The notes beneath the pieces are model-generated. The model worked only from the letters and a program-made list of their open reading frames with translations. It made no database searches and was not told where the DNA came from. From positions 6,899,501-6,963,500 of the forward strand of contig JAFEKX020000001.1 in NCBI GenBank assembly GCA_016893485.2: 64,000 nt of DNA, read 5' to 3'. Numbering within the stretch: position 1 is the stretch's first letter; every line of letters begins with the position of its first letter. This DNA is from Streptomyces sp. P3. GTDB taxonomy: Bacteria > Actinomycetota > Actinomycetes > Streptomycetales > Streptomycetaceae. A program made the position numbers and the translations under genes. Below, in pieces: positions 57,831 through 64,000 of this stretch.

Positions 57831-58748
57831 ATGTTCACTCCGGTGCGGAGAAGAGTACGGACGGCCGCGCTCGCGCTGTCGGCCATTGCGGCCCTCGCCC
57901 TGGGCGCGACCGCCACGAGCGGCGCGGCGGCGGCGCCCGCCGCCGCGAAACAGGGACCGACCTCGGTGGCGTACGTCGAGGTGAACAACAACAGCATGCT
58001 GAACGTCGGCAAATACACCCTCTCCAACGGCGGCGCCAACGTCTTCGACATCGCCGTGATCTTCGCGGCGAACATCAACTACGACGCCGGCACGAAGGCG
58101 GGGACCCTGTACTTCAACCCGAACGTGCAGCGCGTCCTCGACAACGCCGCCACGCAGATACGGCCGTTGCAGCAGAAGGGCATCAAGGTCGTCCTCTCGG
58201 TGCTCGGCAACCACCAGGGCTCGGGCTTCGCCAACTTCCCGTCGCAGCAGACTGCTTCGACGTTCGCGAAGCAGCTGTCGGACACCGTGACCAAGTACGG
58301 CCTCGACGGCATCGACTTCGACGACGAGTACGCCGACTACGGCAACAACGGCACCACCCAGCCCAACGCCAGCTCGTTCGTGTACCTCGTGTCGGCACTG
58401 CGCGCCAACATGCCCGGCAAGATCATCAGCCTCTACAACATCGGCCCGGCCGCGTCACGCCTGTCCTACGGCGGCGTCGACGTCACCTCCAAGTTCGACT
58501 ACGCCTGGAACCCGTACTACGGCAGCTGGCAGGTCCCCGGCATCGCCCTGCCCAAGTCGAAGCTGTCACCGGCGGCCGTCCAGATCGGCGGCACCTCGCA
58601 GAGCACGGCCGCCTCACTCGCCGCCCGCACGGTCAGCGAGGGGTACGGCGTCTTCCTGACGTACAACCTCGACGGCACCGACCGCACCGCCGACGTCTCC
58701 GCGTTCACCAAGAACCTCTACGGCAGTGCCGCCCACTACACGCCGTAG
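57831..58748 (+). CDS. Endo-beta-N-acetylglucosaminidase H-like (GH18), secreted
   Basis: Intact 305-aa frame from ATG 57831 (MFTPVRRRVRTAALALS). Signal peptide ends in an Ala-rich ATSGAAAAPAAA. The mature protein starts QGPTSVAYVEVNNNSMLNVG, the well known EndoH sequence of S. plicatus, with the catalytic GH18 box LDGIDFDDEYADYG (Glu acid). It cuts the chitobiose core of high-mannose N-glycans outside the cell. 57624-57830 contains no other gene; ATG 57813 is an alternative start. Confidence 0.92.
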   Translation: MFTPVRRRVRTAALALSAIAALALGATATSGAAAAPAAAKQGPTSVAYVEVNNNSMLNVGKYTLSNGGANVFDIAVIFAANINYDAGTKAGTLYFNPNVQRVLDNAATQIRPLQQKGIKVVLSVLGNHQGSGFANFPSQQTASTFAKQLSDTVTKYGLDGIDFDDEYADYGNNGTTQPNASSFVYLVSALRANMPGKIISLYNIGPAASRLSYGGVDVTSKFDYAWNPYYGSWQVPGIALPKSKLSPAAVQIGGTSQSTAASLAARTVSEGYGVFLTYNLDGTDRTADVSAFTKNLYGSAAHYTP

Positions 58749-58821
58749 GCCTACGGCGCTCCCAGGCGTCCGGTGCCTCCTCGGGTCCGACCGGGTCCCG
58801 TAGGGCTGCGCCTCGGGCAGG

Positions 58822-58853
58822 CCGCGCTTCCGACAACGATGTCGGAGGCGCGG
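58822..58853 (+). terminator. Terminator after the EndoH gene
   Basis: CCGCGC-T-TCCGACA (58822-58835) pairs with TGTCGGA-G-GCGCGG (58840-58853) around ACGA, 14 bp with one T-G wobble, 74 nt after the stop. Confidence 0.7.
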
Positions 58854-58895
58854 TCGCCGCGGACACCGTGACCCGATGGCGGCCGGCGGGCCCCG

Positions 58896-59040
58896 TCACA
58901 ACTCCGCGGTGCTGTCCTGGTCCAGGGTCGCCGCCCAACTGGCCAGCAGCTGAAGGCTGTCGTGGGCCGGGGTGCCCGGCTCCGCGCTGACGGCGGTGAG
59001 GCCTCTGTCCGGTATCCGCGCCTCAGGCTTCTCTCCCCGG
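58896..59040 (-). pseudogene. Possible remnant of an MmyB-type XRE regulator C-terminus
   Basis: The minus-strand stretch reads GREKPEARIPDRGLTAVSAE then PGTPAHDSLQLLASWAAT, ending at a TGA near 58896. This resembles the C-terminal end of MmyB-type XRE regulators in Streptomyces; no HTH part or intact gene is found upstream. The wider 58749-59214 region has no other gene. Confidence 0.35.
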
Positions 59041-59214
59041 CTCACTTCGATGCTCCCAGCCGGAATCGGGGCAGGGCAACCGGGACCGGAGAACGGGAGA
59101 GGTGAGGGCGATGTCAGGCCACTTTGTCGGGGGTGGCTCTGTTCCGGCCGGGTGGGCGGCCGTTGGGATGGAGGCGGGACACAGCAGGAGCCGTTCGGAA
59201 GGGGCTTGACGACC

Positions 59215-60057
59215 ATGCCGCGCAGCCGTTCGTTCATGCAGGTCGACGTGTTCTCCACCAGTCCCTGCTCCGGCAACCCGGTCGCGGTCGTCCTGGACGG
59301 GACCGGCCTGAGCGACGAGGAGATGCGGGGGCTCGCGCGCTGGACGAACCTGTCCGAGACCACGTTCCTGCTGCCGCCCACCGTCCCCGAGGCGGACTAC
59401 CGCGTGCGGATCTTCACCCCTGGGGGCGAGTTGCCGTTCGCCGGGCACCCCACCCTCGGGTCCGCGCGGGCCTGGCTGGAGGGCGGCGGCACCCCGCAGG
59501 ACGACGAACGCATCGTGCAGGAGTGCGGCGTGGGCCTGGTCACCGTGCGCCGTGGTGAGGACGTGCTGTCCTTCGCCGCCCCGCCACGCGTGCGGGAAGG
59601 AGCGCTCGACGAGGATCAACTGCTGCGGTTCGTGGGCGCGTTGGGGATCAAGCGGGATCAGGTCGTGGCCCACGAGTGGGTCGACAACGGTCCCGGGTGG
59701 GCCGTGGTCCGGTTGGCCACCGCTGCGGAGGTCCTCGCGCTCGAACCCGATTTCTCCCTCATGCCGGACGCGATGGTCGGGGCGATCGGGGCGCACCCCG
59801 ACGGGTCCCGGCACGCGTTCGAGATGCGGACCTTCGCCCCCGGCGCCGGTGTCCCCGAGGACCCCGCCTGCGGCAGCATGAACGCCGGTGTCGGCCAGTG
59901 GCTCACCTCCACCGGCGCCGCGCCCGCCTCCTACCGGGTCTCCCAGGGCACGAGGCTGGGCCGGGCCGCGAGCATCGAGGTCACCGCCGACGCGGACGGC
60001 ACGGTGTGGGTCAGCGGCGCGGCCGTCGTCCTCATCAGCGGCACCATCACCCTCTGA
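59215..60057 (+). CDS. PhzF family isomerase-like protein
   Basis: Intact 280-aa frame from ATG 59215 (MPRSRSFMQVDVFSTSPCSG). The PhzF fold shows the catalytic Glu in NLSETTFLLPP, GGELPFAGHPTLGSARAW and DPACGSMNAGVGQWL. PhzF enzymes isomerise DHHA in phenazine synthesis, but most relatives are of unknown substrate, and there is no phenazine cluster here. Ends 10 bp before the convergent Lrp gene. Confidence 0.85.
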   Translation: MPRSRSFMQVDVFSTSPCSGNPVAVVLDGTGLSDEEMRGLARWTNLSETTFLLPPTVPEADYRVRIFTPGGELPFAGHPTLGSARAWLEGGGTPQDDERIVQECGVGLVTVRRGEDVLSFAAPPRVREGALDEDQLLRFVGALGIKRDQVVAHEWVDNGPGWAVVRLATAAEVLALEPDFSLMPDAMVGAIGAHPDGSRHAFEMRTFAPGAGVPEDPACGSMNAGVGQWLTSTGAAPASYRVSQGTRLGRAASIEVTADADGTVWVSGAAVVLISGTITL

Positions 60058-60066
60058 CCGGCCCGC

Positions 60067-60514
60067 CTAGGTGTCGGCGTCGGCGGTCAGCGTCTTCATC
60101 GTGACGTAGCTCGTCACCGTGGCCACGCCGGGCAGGGTCGCCAACTGGTTGGCGTGGAAGTCCTCGTAGGCCGGGAGGTCGGCCACCTCGACCTGGAGCA
60201 GATAGTCGAAGTTGCCGGTGATGTGGTGGCAGGCGATCACCTCGGACAGCCGGGTGACCCCCTGCTCGAACGCGACCACGTCGGCACGCGTGTGCCGCAC
60301 CAGCCGTACGCCCGCGAAGACCCGCAGACCGCGGCCGACCGCGGCCGGGTCGATCAGCGCGCGGTAGCCGCGGATGACCCCGGCCTCCTCCAACTGGCGC
60401 ACGCGCCGCAGGCAGGGCGAGGGGGGGGAGGCCCACCCGGGCGGCCAGGTCGTTGTTGCTGATGCGGCCGTGCGTTTCGAGTACGGCCAGGATCGATCGG
60501 TCCACGTCATCCAT
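60067..60514 (-). CDS. Lrp/AsnC family regulator
   Basis: About 149 aa from ATG 60514 (MDDVDRSILAVLETHGR). HTH ISNNDLAARVGL then, past a frame break in a G8 run near 60425, LRRVRQLEEAGVIRGYRALI and a RAM domain (HHITGNFDYLLQVEVADLPA). It is divergent from the PLP enzyme gene and probably controls it; an ATTGCGC/GCGCAAT inverted pair (60526-60532 and 60570-60576) lies in the shared gap. Confidence 0.85.
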
Positions 60515-60525
60515 GGCGGCAGAAT

Positions 60526-60576
60526 ATTGCGCGCTGGGCGTCGCTACCACAATTCTCCACCCGTGCGCTGCGCAAT
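60526..60576. promoter_or_regulatory. Possible Lrp site between divergent genes
   Basis: ATTGCGC at 60526 and GCGCAAT at 60570 form an inverted pair 37 nt apart just before the Lrp start, in the gap to the PLP enzyme gene. Confidence 0.4.
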
Positions 60577-60722
60577 TTGCTGCCGAAGTTGCCGGGACCC
60601 GGGCACATCGGGCGGCCGGTCGGTCACGCTTCATGGAGTCCCCACCTCAGGGAATCGGGCCTCCGGAATTTCCACCTCCTGGGGTCACACCGACGGTCCA
60701 CGTCCACGGAAGGGCGGCAGCC

Positions 60723-61910
60723 ATGCCGGGCAAGAGCACGATCACCGTTCACGCCGATCGCGAGGTCCACCCCAGCCGTGCGGTCGCGCCGCCCATCTTC
60801 CAGACGGCCGCGTTCTCGGCCGAGGACGGCGAGACCTTCGCGCGAGGGGCCGTGGAACCGCGCGGCAAGGACTTCTACACCCGCTTCGGCAACCCGAACC
60901 ACGCCCAAGTCGCCGCTGTCGTGGCCGAGTTGGAGAACACCGAGGCCGCCATGGTCACCGCGTCCGGAATGGCCGCGCTCACCACGGCCGTGCTGGCGCT
61001 GGTGTCCGCCGGTGACCATGTCATCGGGCAGCGGTCCACCTACGGCGGCACCGCGTCGGTGCTGCTGAACCTCCTGCCCCGTCTCGGCGTGACGACCACA
61101 CTGGTGGACCAGACCGACCCGGAGGCGTTCGCGAAGGCGCTGACCCCGCGGACCCGGCTGATCCTCGTGGAGACCCCGAGCAATCCGCTGCTCCAGATCA
61201 CCGACCTGCGCGCCGTGGCCGAACTCGCCCGCGCGCACGGGGTGTTGACCATGGCGGACAACACCTTCGCCACCCCGCTCAACCAGCGCCCGGTGGACTT
61301 CGGCATCGACCTGGTCTGGCACAGCGCGACCAAGTACCTCAACGGCCACTCCGACGTCTCCGCCGGAGTGCTGGCGGGGCCGGCCGAGATCCTCGACCGG
61401 ATATGGGACGTCGGCCTCCTCACCGGCGCCACGCTCGGCCCGATCGACGCGTGGCTGCTGCTGCGCGGGATGCGGACCCTGCCGTTGCGGATGCCGCGGC
61501 ACAACGCCAACGGCCTGGCGCTGGCTGAGGCGCTCGCCGCGCATCCGGCGGTGACGACGGTGCACTACCCCGGGCTGGCGACCCATCCCCAACACACGCT
61601 GGCCGTGGACCAGTTGAGCGGTTTCGGCGGGGTGCTCGGCGTCGAGTTCGCCGGTGGGTTCGCGATGGCCGACGCGTTTCTCGGCCGGCTCCGCTACCCC
61701 CGCCGGTCGGCCGGCCTCGGCGGTGTGGAGTCGCTGGCCGTGCATCCGGCGTCCATGTGGCGCGGGATGCTCAGCGAGGAACAGCTCGCGGAATCAGTGC
61801 CGTTGGGCCTTGTCCGGCTGGCGGCCAGCACGGAGGACACGGCCGATCTGGTCGCGGACGCGGTGGCTGCGGCCGACGCGGTGCTCGTCAGCGAAGCGGC
61901 AGAAGGATGA
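60723..61910 (+). CDS. Cys/Met metabolism PLP enzyme (methionine gamma-lyase type)
   Basis: Intact 395-aa frame from ATG 60723 (MPGKSTITVHADREVHPSRA). The PLP lysine is in HSATKYLNGHSDVSAG, preceded by DNTFATPLNQRP; GMAALTTAVLAL is the substrate loop. Family members are methionine gamma-lyases, cystathionine gamma-synthases or O-acetylhomoserine sulfhydrylases, not separable by eye. The divergent Lrp regulator suggests amino-acid control of methionine or related breakdown. Confidence 0.85.
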   Translation: MPGKSTITVHADREVHPSRAVAPPIFQTAAFSAEDGETFARGAVEPRGKDFYTRFGNPNHAQVAAVVAELENTEAAMVTASGMAALTTAVLALVSAGDHVIGQRSTYGGTASVLLNLLPRLGVTTTLVDQTDPEAFAKALTPRTRLILVETPSNPLLQITDLRAVAELARAHGVLTMADNTFATPLNQRPVDFGIDLVWHSATKYLNGHSDVSAGVLAGPAEILDRIWDVGLLTGATLGPIDAWLLLRGMRTLPLRMPRHNANGLALAEALAAHPAVTTVHYPGLATHPQHTLAVDQLSGFGGVLGVEFAGGFAMADAFLGRLRYPRRSAGLGGVESLAVHPASMWRGMLSEEQLAESVPLGLVRLAASTEDTADLVADAVAAADAVLVSEAAEG

Positions 61911-62009
61911 GCGGCCGCTCCCCAACACCCTCCACCCGAGCCGGAGTTCGGCCCGCGCCCCAGTCGCCCCCTATTGCTTCAGTCACCCCCGCACGTAAGG
62001 AGTCCCGCG

Positions 62010-63296
62010 ATGAAGACCCTGCTCACCGGCGGCACCGTGCTCACCATGGACCCGGCCGTCCCCGATCTCGTACGCGGTGACGTGCTGATCGAGGACGGCG
62101 TGATCGTCGAGGTGGCCGCGCGGATCGACGCGCCGGACGCCGAGGTGATCGACGCGACCGACCGGATCGTCATGCCAGGGTTCGTCGACAACCACCGGCA
62201 CAGCTGGCAGACCGCGTTCCGCGGCGCCGGTGCGGACTGGACGTTCCCGAGTGGGCGCAGGCCATGCACCGCACGGTCAAGCCCCACTACCGGCCCGAGG
62301 ACGTCTACGTCGGCACCCTGGTCGGCCGCCTGGAGGCCCTGCACTCCGGGGTGACCACGATGCTGGACTGGTACCACGTCGCCCAGACCCACGACCACGA
62401 GGACGCCGCCGTCGCCGCCCTGCGGGACGCGCGGGGACGGTCCGTCTTCTGCCTCGGCGCGGGCTGGGGCACCGCCGATCCCGTGGACGCCGACATCCGC
62501 CGCGTCCGCGCCGACCTGACCGGCGAAGGCCCGGTCACCCTGGCGCTGGGTCTTCGCGGCCCCGACGACACCGACATGGACACCGTCGCCCGCGAGGTGA
62601 AGCTCGCGGACGAACTCGGCCTGCGCACCAGCCTGCACGTCGACCCGAGCGGAACCAGCCGTACGGTCGCCGATCTCCGCGAGCACGGTCTGCTGCGCGA
62701 GACCACCACGTTCGTGCACGCCAACGGCATCAGCGACGAAGAGCTGCGGATGCTCGCCGACGCGGGCGCTTCCCTGTCGGTCAGCCCGGACGTCGAGCTG
62801 AAGATGGGTTTCGGATCGCCGGTCACCGGGCGGGCGTTGGCGGCCGGCGTGCGCCCGACCCTGTCCGTCGACGACGTCCCCTCGGCCGGGGGCGACCTGT
62901 TCTCCACGATGCGTACGGCCTTCGCCGCGCAGCGCGGTCTCGACGGCGGCCTGCGCTCCCGTGACCTGCTGGAGTTCACCACGATCGACGCGGCCCGCTC
63001 CTGCGGACTCGACGCCCGCACCGGCAGCGTCACCCCGGCAAGGACGCCGACCTGATCCTCCTGCGCACCGATGACCTCACCGTGTTCCCGGTCACCGACC
63101 CGGCAGGCAGCATCGTCAGCGCGGGACACCCCGGCCTGGTCGACACCGTCCTCGTCACGGGCCAAGTGGTCAAACGGGACGGGAGTTGCTGGGCGTGGAC
63201 CTGCCCGCGCTGCGGAGCCGCCTGCTCGCCTCCCGCGACCGGATCGCGGCGGCGGCGGGCATCCCGGTCGACGGCACATGGCGGCCGGCGGGGTGA
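62010..63296 (+). CDS. Amidohydrolase family metal-dependent hydrolase
   Basis: About 429 aa from ATG 62010 with an AAGGAG site. Metal-binding DNHRHSW near residue 60, then LHVDPSGTS and FVHANGISDEELRML, and the catalytic-site Asp in LSVDDVPSAGGDLF fit the cytosine deaminase/8-oxoguanine deaminase group. Three single-base losses, near 62251 (FPEWAQAMHR expected), 63041 (TPGKDADLILLR expected) and 63184 (GELLGVDLPALRS expected), break it. It follows the PLP enzyme by about 100 bp in the same direction. Confidence 0.8.
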
Positions 63297-63344
63297 GCGC
63301 TGCGGCGCAACGTGGTGGTCTGGCAGTAGCGTTGGCCCGGCTCT

Positions 63345-63793
63345 TCAGGACAGGTCGGCCTCCAGTGCCGAGGGATTCAGCGACGCCAGCAGCTTGAGCA
63401 GCAGCGTGTGCGTCTGCTCCTGCTCCGCCGGTGTCAGCACCTGAAGCGCCTCCGCGTGCGCCGCGTCCACGATCTCCGCCGCCTCCGCCGCCAGCCGTAC
63501 CCCGGCCTCCGTGGCGTGCAGACGCTGGGTGCGCCGGTCGCCGGGCGTGGTGCGGCGCTCCAGCATGCCCCGCTCGACCAGCCCGTTGACCGCCGTACCC
63601 ATGGACTGCGGGGTGATCGCCGCCCGGCGCGCCGCGGTCGCGCTGGAGACCCCGGGTCGAGGACGGCCTGCATCAGGGCCCGGTGCTGGGCGAGCGTGAG
63701 CTGGAGCGGGCGCAGGGCGCGCTCCATCCGGGCCGCCATGATCTGGCCGATCTGCCAGGCCACATAGCCGGTGCGGCGGTCGGGATGTTCCAC
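63345..63793 (-). CDS. MarR family regulator
   Basis: About 149 aa from GTG 63793 (MEHPDRRTGYVAWQIGQIMA). A lost base near 63656 leads into the winged helix AITPQSMGTAVNGLVERGML and ERRTTPGDRRTQRLHATEAG, then a C-terminal dimerisation helix. It is divergent from the partial gene at 63873 and may repress it through the inverted repeat between them. Confidence 0.85.
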
Positions 63794-63811
63794 GGAACGG
63801 ACCTCTTTTTG

Positions 63812-63854
63812 GAAGGCAGCTGATCGTGATGTACAAATATTATCAGTTGCCTTC
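63812..63854. promoter_or_regulatory. MarR-type operator, 13-bp inverted repeat
   Basis: GAAGGCAGCTGAT (63812-63824) and ATCAGTTGCCTTC (63842-63854) match as an inverted repeat at 12 of 13 positions with a 17-nt spacer. It covers TATTAT (63838-63843), a likely -10 for the rightward gene, between the divergent MarR and downstream genes. Confidence 0.6.
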
Positions 63855-63872
63855 TAATCGAGGACCGCTCCG

Positions 63873-64000
63873 ATGTCCCAGCACGTCGCACACCAGGCCA
63901 CCGGCACGACCGGCTCCGCCGGCACGACCCCCACCCCCGGCACCCGCACAAGCACGCCCTGGACGTGGCCCATCCGCCGCCCGGCCCCGGGAACACGCGT
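63873..64000 (+). CDS. Start of an unidentified gene, cut by the window end
   Basis: ATG 63873 begins MSQHVAHQATGTTGSAGTTP, Thr/Gly/Pro-rich, about 42 codons visible before the window ends. MarR genes of this type often face an exporter of the major facilitator group, but nothing in this stretch proves it. An indel near 63940 would change the reading to a His-rich one. Confidence 0.4.
   Translation, partial: MSQHVAHQATGTTGSAGTTPTPGTRTSTPWTWPIRRPAPGTR

Noticed and set aside
58896..59381. A 161-codon minus-strand gene
   Set aside because: Its upstream half overlaps the start of the intact PhzF-like gene; only the last 45 codons look protein-like, so it is listed as a remnant.

Overview
The window is a high-GC actinobacterial chromosome segment, almost certainly from a Streptomyces. 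The evidence is codon use, the sporulation sigma factor gene whiG, four adjacent type I signal peptidase genes, and the gene order glnD-ffh-ftsH-proS-rpsP-rimM-trmD-rplS-sip(x4)-comM-dprA-whiG-rpsB-tsf-pyrH-frr-cdsA-rlmN, which is typical of the Streptomyces core.

Layout. 1-5062: the 3' part of glnD (PII uridylyltransferase), ffh (SRP54) and an FtsH protease. 5096-8418: an antisense SAM methyltransferase, proS and a SprT-like zinc protein. 8704-11566: the ribosome and tRNA-maturation operon rpsP-KH-rimM-trmD-rplS. 11612-16039: signal peptidases, a NUDIX hydrolase and a DUF2469 protein. 16168-19784: YraN, ComM, an unusual 60-bp tandem-repeat gene, and DprA. 20056-27274: whiG, a TetR regulator, an M23 peptidase, rpsB-tsf, pyrH-frr-cdsA.

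27346-42707 is an integrated element of about 15.4 kb of the actinomycete integrative-conjugative (AICE) type. It is bounded by a perfect 40-bp direct repeat that covers the first codons of rlmN. It carries a tyrosine integrase, a small excisionase, a primase-polymerase and a DUF3987 protein for replication, a TraB/FtsK DNA translocase, a DUF2637 membrane protein, several small coupled genes and a GntR-NUDIX fusion repressor. Palindromes likely to be the repressor's operators lie in the main leftward promoter and in its own promoter. A DUF4145 protein sits between the integrase and the left end.

To the right lie rlmN, a TPP riboswitch with a thiamine ABC transporter, a cell-wall (LAETG) protein, LOG-family and VOC proteins, an ABC exporter pair, and a putative amine/polyamine catabolic set (class III aminotransferase, AsnC regulator, aldehyde dehydrogenase, PotD-like lipoprotein). 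These are followed by a secreted endoglycosidase H, a PhzF-like protein, an Lrp regulator with a divergent Cys/Met-metabolism PLP enzyme, an amidohydrolase and a MarR regulator.

Quality warning: more than 50 single-base (occasionally two-base) indels break reading frames, including those of essential genes (ffh, trmD, rpsB, cdsA). Most are a lost C or G in a short homopolymer. These look like assembly errors, so I annotate such genes as whole CDS spanning the break and give the approximate position of each shift. Indel positions and lengths of broken proteins are estimates.
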